A stretch of DNA of 18,578 nt from an uncultured Lentisphaeria bacterium. Its GTDB lineage: Bacteria; Verrucomicrobiota; Lentisphaeria; JABSQK01; CAJWLW01. The notes beneath the pieces are model-generated. The model did not search any database. It was not told where the DNA came from and saw nothing but the letters and a program-made list of their open reading frames with translations. A program made the position numbers and the translations under genes. Location: positions 1 to 18,578 of the forward strand of contig CAJWLW010000066.1 of the NCBI GenBank assembly GCA_913042885.1, in the 5' to 3' direction. Shown here in pieces: positions 1 through 7,434 of this stretch; positions within the stretch are counted from its first letter, which is position 1, and every line of letters begins with the position of its first letter.

Positions 1-727
1 CAGCAGCGAATTCCGGCTGCGCCCGCAACTGCGCTTCACGCGGATAGTCGAATGGCACCTCGATATCGGCGACGATCTTGCCCGGCTTGGCGCTCATGAT
101 CAGAATACGCTGGCTGAGGTAGACGGCTTCGAAGACATTGTGGGTCACGAACACTGCCGTCCAGTTGCGCTCCAGCCACAGCCGCATGAGCTCGTCGTTG
201 AGATCCTGCCGGGTCATTTCGTCGAGGGCACCGAACGGTTCGTCGAGCAACAGCAGGCGCGGTGATGTGACCAGTGCACGGGCGACCGACACACGCATGC
301 GCATGCCGCCGGAAAGCTCGGCGGGGAAACTTTTCGCAAAGGCCTCGAGACGGACCAGCTTCAGCGCATCATTGACCAGTTGCGTGTGGTTTTCACCGGC
401 GACACCTTCGATCTCCAGAGGCAACGCGATATTTGCTGCCGCGGTGCGCCACGGCAGCAGCCGGGGTTCCTGAAAGACGTAGCCAAGACTCTCGCGCGAG
501 GCCAGATCCCGGTCGTCGAATCGGAGGCTGCCGGTGTCTGGTGATTCGAGTCCCGCCAGCAACCGCAGGAACGTCGACTTGCCGCACCCCGACGGCCCGA
601 GCAAGGTGATGAACTGGCCGCCCGGTACATCGACGTCAATGTCAGACAACACGTCACCCGTCGAGGCGAAGCGTTTGTTGACGGCGCTGATTGAAAGATG
701 CACGGCAAAATTCGTTTGACGGGACAC
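1..727 (-). CDS. ABC transporter ATP-binding protein, SsuB/TauB/NrtD type (3' end beyond window)
   Basis: This is the cytoplasmic ATPase of an ABC importer of the nitrate/sulfonate/taurine class. The frame is open from a GTG at 727 to the window edge, giving 242 residues of a protein usually about 255-270 long, so only the C-terminal tail is missing. It shows Walker A GPSGCGKST (44-52), Q-loop Gln86, signature LSGGM (138-142), Walker B LLLLDEP with Asp162/Glu163, and H-loop His196 in VFVTHN. The GTG overlaps the TAG stop of the SDR gene by one base (TAGTG), suggesting translational coupling. A second in-frame GTG nine codons later is an alternative start. The permease and substrate-binding protein should lie outside the window to the left. 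Substrate cannot be read from the ATPase; sulfonates, nitrate and pyrimidine precursors are all possible in this family. Confidence 0.93.
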   Translation of the reverse strand, partial: MSRQTNFAVHLSISAVNKRFASTGDVLSDIDVDVPGGQFITLLGPSGCGKSTFLRLLAGLESPDTGSLRFDDRDLASRESLGYVFQEPRLLPWRTAAANIALPLEIEGVAGENHTQLVNDALKLVRLEAFAKSFPAELSGGMRMRVSVARALVTSPRLLLLDEPFGALDEMTRQDLNDELMRLWLERNWTAVFVTHNVFEAVYLSQRILIMSAKPGKIVADIEVPFDYPREAQLRAQPEFAA

Positions 728-1497
728 TAAAACGACCGGCAGATCACACCACCGTCGACGACCAGGACGGCACCGGTTATGTAGCTGCCGGCATCGCTGG
801 AAAGCAGCAGCGCCGGGCCGACCATCTCGGTGGTTTCGCCCAGGCGCTTGAGCGAAGCGCGATCGCAAAACCCCGCCCGCTGCTCCGGGCTCAGCATGGT
901 CATCAGCATATCTGTCGCGATAGGTCCCGGCGCCAGGCAATTCACCGTCACCCCATGCGGTCCCAGCTCGATGGCGTGTGCCCGTGTTGTCCCAACGAGT
1001 GCTGCCTTGGTGCCCGAGTAAATGCCACGTCCCGCGGCACTGGTCAGCGCCATGATCGACGAGATGTGCAGGATGCGGCCCCATTTCTGTTCGATCATCG
1101 CCGGCGCGAAACCGCGCGCCAACCGCATGCAGCTCGTGAAGTTCAACTCCAGCACACGGTCCCAATCCGCATCGTTGATATCGACCAGCGGTTGCGGGGC
1201 GTTGCTGCCGGCGTTGTTGCACAGGATATCGACAGTCGGGAATTCGTCCTGCACCGAGCGTATCATGTCGTCGCACTGTGCCCGGTCGGTCATTTCGCAG
1301 AGGCGATAGGCCACTTGCACATCGAGGCCGTCGCCGATCTCGGCGCACGCTGCCTGCAGCTCATCTTCATGACGCGCCGTGATCACGACGTTCGCCCCGG
1401 CTTCGGCATAGCCGCGCGCAATGCTCTTGCCGATCCCCTTACTCCCGCCCGTCACCAGCGCCGTTCGCCCCGTCAGGTCAAACAACTGGTTCAACAT
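727..1497 (-). CDS. SDR-family NAD(P)-dependent oxidoreductase
   Basis: This is a classical short-chain dehydrogenase/reductase of 256 residues, the normal length, probably oxidising or reducing a small hydroxy or keto metabolite in the cytoplasm. The cofactor motif TGGSKGIG is at 16-23, NNAG at 94-97, and the catalytic tetrad is Asn119, Ser147, Tyr160 and Lys164 (YSGTK). Arg42 after the second strand favours NADP over NAD, but this is an inference. The C-terminal VVDGG motif is typical of gluconate 5-dehydrogenase/FabG-like members. The ATG at 1497 has a good GGGAG ribosome site about seven bases upstream. It lies 139 bases downstream of the D-threonine-aldolase-like gene and overlaps the ABC ATPase gene, so its substrate is probably related to what that transporter imports. 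The exact substrate is unknown. Confidence 0.93.
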   Translation of the reverse strand: MLNQLFDLTGRTALVTGGSKGIGKSIARGYAEAGANVVITARHEDELQAACAEIGDGLDVQVAYRLCEMTDRAQCDDMIRSVQDEFPTVDILCNNAGSNAPQPLVDINDADWDRVLELNFTSCMRLARGFAPAMIEQKWGRILHISSIMALTSAAGRGIYSGTKAALVGTTRAHAIELGPHGVTVNCLAPGPIATDMLMTMLSPEQRAGFCDRASLKRLGETTEMVGPALLLSSDAGSYITGAVLVVDGGVICRSF

Positions 1498-1636
1498 GTG
1501 TCGCTCCCATTTGTATTCGTTTTTTCATCTCACTCGCAATCCCGCATTTCATGGCACCTCTTGACCGATTCTCCGACGTCGCCAGATTCGATCAAGCGGA
1601 GCGATGAAGTGCGGGACTGAACGCTGAAACCCGCTT

Positions 1637-2752
1637 TTAGATGCTCAACACTCGATCGCGCGCCGTCACCTGCCAGGTACCGACGACCTTGCCGCCGTCC
1701 ACCACGTACACCTCGCGATGCAGCGCCACACTCGGGCAGATGTGACCGGGAATCACCAACATCTCGTCACCAGGTGTGAAGCGTTGGGCATCTTTCGTTT
1801 GCAGCAGCAGATGCTCTTCGTTATGGTACTTCGGCACCGCTTCGGGCAGGTCCGGGAGAAACGCCCGGATCTCAATGGCCGGGTCAGCGGCGATCGCTTT
1901 GTTGCCGACGTCGAAGGTTACCAGATCCGAGCCGGGCCGGCTGACGCAGCGCGTCAGGATGAGTGCCGCCGGTGTGAAGTTCAGGTCCAGGAAATTGCGC
2001 CCGTAATACGAGTCATGCAGCACGACCGTGCCCGGACTGCACTCGATACCCGGTTCCGGCTTTGCGGCGTACACCGGAAAGGTCGGGGTGCCGCCGCACA
2101 CCAGTCGCGGCACCGGCCAGCCTTCAGCCAGCAACCGTTCGCGGAATGCCATCGCCGGCCCCCACGTCGCATCGACCGCTGCCTGGCGTTCATCGACATC
2201 GACCTGCTGATTATGGCCGTCGTACAGGTGCAGCCCCCCGGGCGTGACGCCGTCTCTTTCAACGATATCGCGGTACAAATTGAACGCATCGTCGTTCACG
2301 TCCAGCCCGGTGCGGTTCATGCCGAGATTGATGTCGACAAGTACATCGACGCACTGTCCAACGGTGGCCATTGCCTGCGCCAGCTCCGCCAGAGCCGCCG
2401 GGTGGTCGGTCGTCACCGAGAACAGCATGTCGGGATACTTCTCGCGCACCGCTATCGTGCGCCCGATATTCGGCCCGACCGGGTTGTAGGCGAGCAGGAT
2501 GTCGGTCGCGCCGGCATCTGCCAGCATCTCGACCTCGGCGAACGTTGCCGCTTTGTGCCTGGTAATGCCGCGGGCGATCTCGAGCTTGGCGATCTCCGCC
2601 ATCTTGTGTGTCTTGCAGTGGGGCCGCAACCGCTCCGGGGCACCGGCGATCCGCAGCATCTCTTCGATGTTTGCGATTACCAGTTCGCGATAAATGATCA
2701 TGCTCGGGCTGAGCAGATTGGCGGTGTCGTCGATCTTGTATTTCGGGTCCAT
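1637..2752 (-). CDS. D-threonine aldolase / D-serine dehydratase family PLP enzyme (alanine racemase fold)
   Basis: This 371-residue protein belongs to the fold-type III PLP enzymes that cleave or dehydrate D-3-hydroxy amino acids (D-threonine aldolase, D-serine dehydratase, beta-hydroxyaspartate aldolase). The motif RPHCKTHK is at 43-50, with Lys47 the expected Schiff-base lysine. The C-terminal beta domain has PGHICP, where His337 and Cys339 match the His-x-Asp/Cys divalent-metal pair known from D-threonine aldolases. The SPGT and GGTPTFP segments fit phosphate binding and the family core. The frame is open upstream to 3049, but that part would run into the divergent gene and is low-complexity Arg/Cys-rich. 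The ATG at 2752 directly precedes the conserved start of the family (another ATG is at 2794). Neither has a strong ribosome site. It is probably the first gene of a unit with the SDR and ABC ATPase. Whether it acts as aldolase or dehydratase is not decidable here. Confidence 0.87.
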   Translation of the reverse strand: MDPKYKIDDTANLLSPSMIIYRELVIANIEEMLRIAGAPERLRPHCKTHKMAEIAKLEIARGITRHKAATFAEVEMLADAGATDILLAYNPVGPNIGRTIAVREKYPDMLFSVTTDHPAALAELAQAMATVGQCVDVLVDINLGMNRTGLDVNDDAFNLYRDIVERDGVTPGGLHLYDGHNQQVDVDERQAAVDATWGPAMAFRERLLAEGWPVPRLVCGGTPTFPVYAAKPEPGIECSPGTVVLHDSYYGRNFLDLNFTPAALILTRCVSRPGSDLVTFDVGNKAIAADPAIEIRAFLPDLPEAVPKYHNEEHLLLQTKDAQRFTPGDEMLVIPGHICPSVALHREVYVVDGGKVVGTWQVTARDRVLSI

Positions 2753-2868
2753 AAGCTTCGGTGGATTCGGGGATTGGTTGATCGGAATCGGCATGGCACC
2801 GTGCCGGCGGCCGATGTATAGTCGGACACGTTCACCGTACCGTACAAATCCAATCAGGCAAATGGCCG

Positions 2869-4047
2869 ATGGAAAGCTTTTCCGATACCGAATCAGCTCG
2901 CATGCCGTTGCCTGCCGCCGGTGCGCCAGTCTACCTCGACTACAATGCGACGACCCCCGTCGATCCCGCTGTCGCCGCTGCGATGCAGCCGTACATCGAC
3001 ACCAACTTCGGCAACCCGTCCAGCGGCCATGTCTACGGCAGGACGACACACGATGCCGTCGACATCGCCCGGGGGCAGATAGCCGGGTTGCTCGGGTGCG
3101 CGCCGGCCGAGATCGTGTTCACCGGCGGCGGATCAGAGGCGAACAACCATGCCATCAAGGGCGTTGCGGACGCACTGCGTGACCGGGGTAACCACATCAT
3201 AACCTCGGCGATCGAGCATCCTGCTGTCACGGAAGTGTGTGCGTACCTGGCGGCACGTGGCTTTGATATCACTTGTATACCGGTGGATAACGACGGATTG
3301 GTAGATTCCCGGGACGTGGCCGCAGCGATCACCGAGCGTACGATCCTGGTGACTGTCATGCACGCCAACAACGAGGTCGGCACGATCCAGCCTGTTGCTG
3401 AGATCGGCGCCATCACGCGGCAGCGGCAGGTGCTGTTCCATACCGACGCGGCCCAGTCGATCGGCAAGGTGCCGGTCGACGTCGAGGCGTTGAACGTCGA
3501 TCTGTTGTCGGTTGCCGGTCACAAGTTGTATGCGCCCAAGGGCGTCGGGGCATTGTACGTTCGCGACGGTGTATCCTTGACCAATTTGATCCACGGTGCG
3601 GCGCATGAATCAGGGCGGCGTGCCGGCACCGAGAACGTCATTCATATCGTCGGCCTTGGGAAAGCATGCGAATTGATCCAGGACAATCCTGGAGAGCACA
3701 GTCATCGCATGTTTGAATTGCGGGAGCACCTGCAATCAGCGTTGTTGGCTGCCGTGCCGGACAGTCGTGTCAACGGCCACTGTGACCGGCGCCTGCCCAA
3801 CACGCTGAGCATCGGGTTCAAAGGCCGGCACGCGAACGAGCTGTTGGATGCGCTCCCCGGCATCGCGGCGTCCGCCGGCGCCGCATGCCACAGCGGCGAG
3901 GTCAGTATCTCACCGGTGCTTACCGCGATGCAGGTACCTGCGGAGTTTGCAGCCGGCACCTTGCGACTGTCCGTCGGACGCTTTACAACGGAAGCCGAGG
4001 TTGATCAGGCAATCGAACAGATCGTGGCGGTGCTTGGTGGGAAATAG
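2869..4047 (+). CDS. Cysteine desulfurase, NifS/IscS family
   Basis: This 392-residue fold-type I PLP enzyme is predicted to remove sulfur from L-cysteine as an enzyme-bound persulfide, supplying Fe-S clusters or a thio-cofactor. It has the N-terminal LDYNATTP motif (23-30), GGSEANN (87-93), His117 in EHPAV, HANNEVGT (165-172), Asp193 and Gln196 in the PLP pocket, Lys219 in AGHKLYAPKG as the PLP lysine, and Cys340 in GAACHSG as the persulfide cysteine. The short active-site loop with SGEVS rather than the longer IscS loop sets it apart from housekeeping IscS. No iscU, iscA, suf or nif genes are adjacent, so it may serve a dedicated sulfur acceptor. The ATG at 2869 is preceded by only a weak AGG. 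It is divergent from the D-threonine-aldolase-like gene across 116 bases and 27 bases before the M81 gene. Confidence 0.92.
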   Translation: MESFSDTESARMPLPAAGAPVYLDYNATTPVDPAVAAAMQPYIDTNFGNPSSGHVYGRTTHDAVDIARGQIAGLLGCAPAEIVFTGGGSEANNHAIKGVADALRDRGNHIITSAIEHPAVTEVCAYLAARGFDITCIPVDNDGLVDSRDVAAAITERTILVTVMHANNEVGTIQPVAEIGAITRQRQVLFHTDAAQSIGKVPVDVEALNVDLLSVAGHKLYAPKGVGALYVRDGVSLTNLIHGAAHESGRRAGTENVIHIVGLGKACELIQDNPGEHSHRMFELREHLQSALLAAVPDSRVNGHCDRRLPNTLSIGFKGRHANELLDALPGIAASAGAACHSGEVSISPVLTAMQVPAEFAAGTLRLSVGRFTTEAEVDQAIEQIVAVLGGK

Positions 4048-4064
4048 CCACGAAAGAAATCCAT

Positions 4065-4068
4065 GAGG
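4065..4068 (+). promoter_or_regulatory. Ribosome binding site GAGG deciding the M81 start
   Basis: GAGG lies six bases before the ATG at 4075. It supports that ATG rather than the ATG at 4063, which has only a poor A-rich stretch before it. The protein then begins MRIAVGSIEHE, the usual family N-terminus. Confidence 0.5.
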
Positions 4069-4074
4069 ACCCCA

Positions 4075-5562
4075 ATGCGAATTGCCGTAGGCAGCATTGA
4101 ACACGAGAGCAGCAGCTTCTCACCCATTGAAACATCGCTCGAGGTCTTCGAGTTGGAAGGCAGATACTTCGAAGGTGAAACACTGGCGGCGCTGTCCGGC
4201 GAGGCGAACACGGTCGTCGACGGATTCATTAAGGGGGTCCGACTGCACGGCGCTGAGCTGGTGCCGTTGATCTCGACATACCCGCACAGCAGCCGGCAGC
4301 CGACGCTCGACCTCCATGAGATGCTGAAGAACCGGCTGCTCGATCGACTGCGTGAGGCCTTGCCGGTCGACGGTGTCCTGCTGGGTCTGCACGGCGGCTA
4401 TTCGGTCCAGGGCCTCGACGACGGTGATGGCGATATCCTGCAGGCGGTGCGTGCACTGGTTGGCCCTGACTGCCTGATCATGGCCGTGCACGACCCGCAC
4501 TGTAACATCGGCCCGCTGATGGTCGAAAACGCCGACGCCCTGATCATCGAAGACACCTACCCGCACGTCGATATGGCCGAACGCGCCCTCGAAGCCACCG
4601 ACATGATGGTCCGCACCATCCGCGGCGAGATCCGCCCGACCATGGCGTACCGGCCGATCCCGATGTTCTGGGCTGCGGCCAAAATGATATCCGCGGAAGA
4701 ACCGATCAAGTCTGCCTACCAGTACTGTTTCGATATCGAGATGCGTCCCGGTGTGTTGACCGCCAGCATCGGGCTGGGATACCAGTGGGCCGACATCCCG
4801 ATAGTTGGTGCCTCGACCATTGTCGTGACCGACAACGACCCGGCGCTGGCGCAGCAGACTGCCGATGAGTTGGCACAATGGCTTTGGGACCGCCGAGACG
4901 ACTGGCAGCGGGCGCTGATGAAGCCGGCGGACGCACTCGCCGAAGGCGATAGCATTGGCAAATACCCGATTATCCTTGCCGACCAGGCGGACAACCCCGG
5001 CGGCGGCTCGCCCAGTGACGGCACCGAGATTCTCAATCTGTTCATCGACCGTGGATTGCAGGACGCGGCGATCCTGTACATCGTCGATCCCGAGGTTGTG
5101 CAGCAGGCGATGGCTGCCGGTGTGGGCGCGACTATCGATGTGCAGATGGGCGGCAAGTCATGTGAGATCTGCGCACCGCCCGTGCCGATGACCGTAGAAG
5201 TGCTCGCCGTGAGCGATGGCCGCTCGATTTATGACGGGCCGATGTGGGAAGGAGTGAAGGCGTTCTGCGGCGACTCTGTCATGGTTCGGGAGGACGGCAT
5301 TTCTGTCGTTGTGATCTCGGAATACTGTCAGCCGATCGATCTGGCATTCTCACGCAGCCTCGGACTCGACTGCCGTGAATTGAAGTATATCTGCGTCAAA
5401 TCGACCGGGCACTTCCGGAGCGGTTTCGGGCCGATCGCCGGCAGTATCTTCAACGTCGACACCGCCAGCGTCACGAGCCAGGACTTCGCCAGCCTGCCCT
5501 TCACCCGTCTCGGGCGGAAGATTTACCCGATTGATACGGACGCTGCTTTGGAGCTGCCGTAG
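4075..5562 (+). CDS. M81 family (MlrC-like) metallopeptidase
   Basis: This 495-residue protein has the architecture of the M81/MlrC family, whose founding member finishes microcystin degradation. Most members are in ordinary bacteria and have unknown, probably small amidic or peptidic, substrates. Visible family motifs are MRIAVGSIEHE at the start, GLHGGY (104-109), HDPHCN (139-144) and YPHVDM (162-167), which supply likely zinc-binding His/Asp residues. In the second half are the DNPGGGSPSDGT segment and the C-terminal KSTGHFRSGFGPIA block. There is no signal peptide, so it should be cytoplasmic. It follows the cysteine desulfurase by 27 bases and is probably co-transcribed. M81 genes often sit beside ABC importers, and one lies on the other strand just upstream. 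The microcystin substrate should not be assumed. Confidence 0.9.
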   Translation: MRIAVGSIEHESSSFSPIETSLEVFELEGRYFEGETLAALSGEANTVVDGFIKGVRLHGAELVPLISTYPHSSRQPTLDLHEMLKNRLLDRLREALPVDGVLLGLHGGYSVQGLDDGDGDILQAVRALVGPDCLIMAVHDPHCNIGPLMVENADALIIEDTYPHVDMAERALEATDMMVRTIRGEIRPTMAYRPIPMFWAAAKMISAEEPIKSAYQYCFDIEMRPGVLTASIGLGYQWADIPIVGASTIVVTDNDPALAQQTADELAQWLWDRRDDWQRALMKPADALAEGDSIGKYPIILADQADNPGGGSPSDGTEILNLFIDRGLQDAAILYIVDPEVVQQAMAAGVGATIDVQMGGKSCEICAPPVPMTVEVLAVSDGRSIYDGPMWEGVKAFCGDSVMVREDGISVVVISEYCQPIDLAFSRSLGLDCRELKYICVKSTGHFRSGFGPIAGSIFNVDTASVTSQDFASLPFTRLGRKIYPIDTDAALELP

Positions 5563-5810
5563 GAACCGCCCCGCATGAGTATGCCTGCTGATTGACCGCC
5601 GCCAGTGCGACATTCGGGGTCGCGGAAACAGGCAATCGTTTCACCATTCGGGCACGTAGGTGGCAAACAATCTCTCGCGGCATTTGGAAAACGCCATGTC
5701 ACGGCCATGTTTATCGCCGCAATTCCCGATCTCGCGCAGGGGGGACATTCAGTCATCCCCTCCGCCGACTTCAGACAACCTGAAACCCGACACCTGACAG
5801 TAGCTGCATT

Positions 5811-6908
5811 ATGGGATTTGATTCCGGATCATTCGCATTCTCCGTCTGCCACATGCCCGCCAAAATGCCCGATGACGCGCTTGAGCGCTTTGCCGATCGC
5901 AAGGCGCCGCCGCTGCAGTACGTCAAGGACAAGGAAGAACTCGGCTGGGTGACCGGCCGCCACCTGCTCGACACCCGCATCGACGATGAGACCGCCTACA
6001 TGGGCGGCTATCTCCACCTCGTACTGCGCAGTGCGCAGCGTAAGATCCCGCCGTCACTGCTCAAGGCGGAATGCAAAATGGCCGAGTTTGCCATGATGGA
6101 GGGGAACAACGGCGCCTTCCTCACGCGCAAGGAGCGCAAGAAGATCAAGGAGGAAGTGCAGGACCGGCTGCTGGAGGGAATGCCACCGAGCCTTGCCGGC
6201 ACACCGTTTGTCTACGACCCGAATAACGACCTGCTGTATGTCGGTGCCTTTTCACGGGCGAAGATCGACGCGTTCATCTTTTTTTTTTACGACACCGTAG
6301 GGATCGAACCTGTGCTGCTCTCGCCGGAGCTGATCGCGGAGAATTTCCTCGACTACAGCATCGACTCGGTCGCGCCGCTCAGTTTCTCGCCGCACCGTGC
6401 CGAAGGTGACGAAGAGGGCGGGCTCGGCCGTGACTTCGCCACCTGGATCTGGTACTTCCAGGATGTGGAGGGCGGAACCTTCGACGTGCCGCACCTCGGT
6501 GAGTTCGGGGTCATGGTCGACGGCCCGATGTGCTTTGCTGCCGAAGGGCCGGGGGCGCTCGAAACCGTGATCCGCAAGGGCATGCCGACCAACAGTGCGG
6601 AAGCGAAGGCCTCGCTCATGGTCGGGAAGAAGATCATGAAGGCCAAGTACATCATGACCAAAGAGAAGCAAACCTGGGTTTTCAATCTCGATGCCGCGAC
6701 GTTCAATTTTCAGGCGGTCACATTGCCGGCCGGCGAAGATCTCGACGCCGGCGGTCATTTCCAGGAACGCATGTACTTCATCGATACCATGCGTCGCGCG
6801 TTCCTGCACCTCTTCGACGTCTTTCTGCAACGCGTCAATGACCCGGGCGAGGCTGATGTGCTCGCTGCGAAAATCCATGCCTGGGTCGACAACCTGAAAA
6901 GTCTCTAA
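5811..6908 (+). CDS. rdgC: RdgC-family recombination-associated protein (long, divergent form)
   Basis: RdgC is a ring-shaped DNA-binding protein that restrains RecA filament formation. This 365-residue protein is longer than the roughly 300 residues of E. coli RdgC and far from it in sequence. It keeps the order of elements: an N-terminal strand SFAFSVCHMP, the GWV segment (45-47), a KIPPSLLK segment then a charged helix to VQDRLL (78-121), a second lobe around LLYVGAFSRAK (141-151), and a C-terminal module with PTNSAEAKASLMVGKK (259-274) before strands and a final helix. The TWIWYF stretch (211-216) with the following acidic strands resembles, from memory, the longer RdgC-like proteins of deltaproteobacteria. 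The start at 5811 keeps the first beta strand but has a weak ribosome site; ATGs at 5853 and 5865 would delete it. Ten consecutive T bases lie at 6279-6288 inside the gene. It converges on the next gene. Confidence 0.7.
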   Translation: MGFDSGSFAFSVCHMPAKMPDDALERFADRKAPPLQYVKDKEELGWVTGRHLLDTRIDDETAYMGGYLHLVLRSAQRKIPPSLLKAECKMAEFAMMEGNNGAFLTRKERKKIKEEVQDRLLEGMPPSLAGTPFVYDPNNDLLYVGAFSRAKIDAFIFFFYDTVGIEPVLLSPELIAENFLDYSIDSVAPLSFSPHRAEGDEEGGLGRDFATWIWYFQDVEGGTFDVPHLGEFGVMVDGPMCFAAEGPGALETVIRKGMPTNSAEAKASLMVGKKIMKAKYIMTKEKQTWVFNLDAATFNFQAVTLPAGEDLDAGGHFQERMYFIDTMRRAFLHLFDVFLQRVNDPGEADVLAAKIHAWVDNLKSL

Positions 6909-6925
6909 CCCTGTGCTCCCAGGGT
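6908..6925. terminator. Small hairpin between convergent genes, possible terminator
   Basis: ACCCTG at 6908-6913 pairs with CAGGGT at 6920-6925 around a six-base loop. The hairpin fills the 16-base gap between the stop codons of the RdgC-like gene and the lipoprotein gene. No U-tract follows on either strand, so termination is only suggested by position. Confidence 0.25.
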
Positions 6926-7434
6926 CAGTCCTCAAGATCCTGATAGGATTCGTCAGGGGCGGCCGGGTGAATGTCGGATACTTTGCCGTAAATCCTGCGG
7001 CGCGGCAGGGGACCGAAAAAGCGGCTGTCCCGCGCATGCTCGACGTTATCTCCGAGCAGGACGTAGTAGTTGCGGCGCAGCTGGAACTCCGATTTCGGCG
7101 TCGGCTGCCCCACTGCTTCCGACGAGTATTGGATGCCCGGCGGCGGTTCCAGGTATTCGCCGTCGATATAGACGCCGTCCGGCGTGAGCTTGACATGCTC
7201 ACCCGGCAGCCCGACAACGCGGAAGACGTAGATACGTTCTTCCGCCGGCGAACCAACCACGACTACATCGAAGCGCTCCGGCAGGTTGCGTCCGTACTGC
7301 TCGGTCTCGACGTAGCTGCCGAACGAAATCAACGGAGCCATCGCCCGCGATGGCACTTTCAGCTGCAACGGGTGTGCCATGCACCCGGCCAGCGCCATGG
7401 CTGCAAGCAGGAAAAGGATGTGGCAGGTTCTCAC
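6925..7434 (-). CDS. Signal peptidase I-like (S26) lipoprotein lacking the catalytic Ser and Lys
   Basis: This 169-residue protein starts with a lipoprotein signal ending in the lipobox LAGC (Cys18), so it should be lipid-anchored outside the inner membrane. The rest resembles type I signal peptidase. PSRAMAP (28-34) corresponds to the box PSxSMxP, RVVGLPGE (72-79) to the box (K)RVVGLPGD, and GDN (128-130) with RDSRFFG (135-141) to box E. The nucleophilic Ser before Met is Ala31 and the general-base Lys before Arg is Phe71. The codons GCG and TTC are clear in the DNA. It should therefore not cleave peptides by the Ser/Lys mechanism; a binding or scaffolding role is inferred. The GTG start overlaps the gatB stop (GTGA), making it the last gene of the gat operon. 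A pseudogene is unlikely because the frame is intact and the fold motifs are conserved. Confidence 0.82.
   Translation of the reverse strand: MRTCHILFLLAAMALAGCMAHPLQLKVPSRAMAPLISFGSYVETEQYGRNLPERFDVVVVGSPAEERIYVFRVVGLPGEHVKLTPDGVYIDGEYLEPPPGIQYSSEAVGQPTPKSEFQLRRNYYVLLGDNVEHARDSRFFGPLPRRRIYGKVSDIHPAAPDESYQDLED

Noticed and set aside
691..1620. Long open frame on the plus strand opposite the SDR gene
   Set aside because: It is an antisense shadow caused by high GC content; its product shows no family motifs while the minus-strand protein is a complete SDR.
1718..2821. 367-codon open frame on the plus strand opposite the D-threonine-aldolase-like gene
   Set aside because: The translation is Arg/His/Gln-rich with no recognisable domain, and the minus strand carries a full-length PLP enzyme.
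2753..2868. Divergent promoter region with a GTACCGTAC near-repeat and TATACA on the minus strand
   Set aside because: TTGTAC and TATACA are 21 bases apart, too far for a standard promoter, and the repeat is too short to call an operator.
5735..5765. Hairpin-like GGGGA...TCCCC repeat before the RdgC-like gene
   Set aside because: The stem is only five pairs with a long loop and no T-run, so chance pairing in GC-rich DNA explains it.
5563..5810. Intergenic region of about 250 bases
   Set aside because: No convincing gene, promoter pair, tRNA or regulatory RNA structure was seen. Short open frames here have no ribosome site and no recognisable product.
6252..7256. 334-codon open frame on the minus strand opposite the RdgC-like gene and out of frame with the lipoprotein
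   Set aside because: It overlaps two better supported genes and its product has no family features.
6925..7434. Calling the S26-like protein an active signal peptidase I (lepB)
   Set aside because: Both catalytic residues are replaced and there is a lipobox instead of a membrane anchor.
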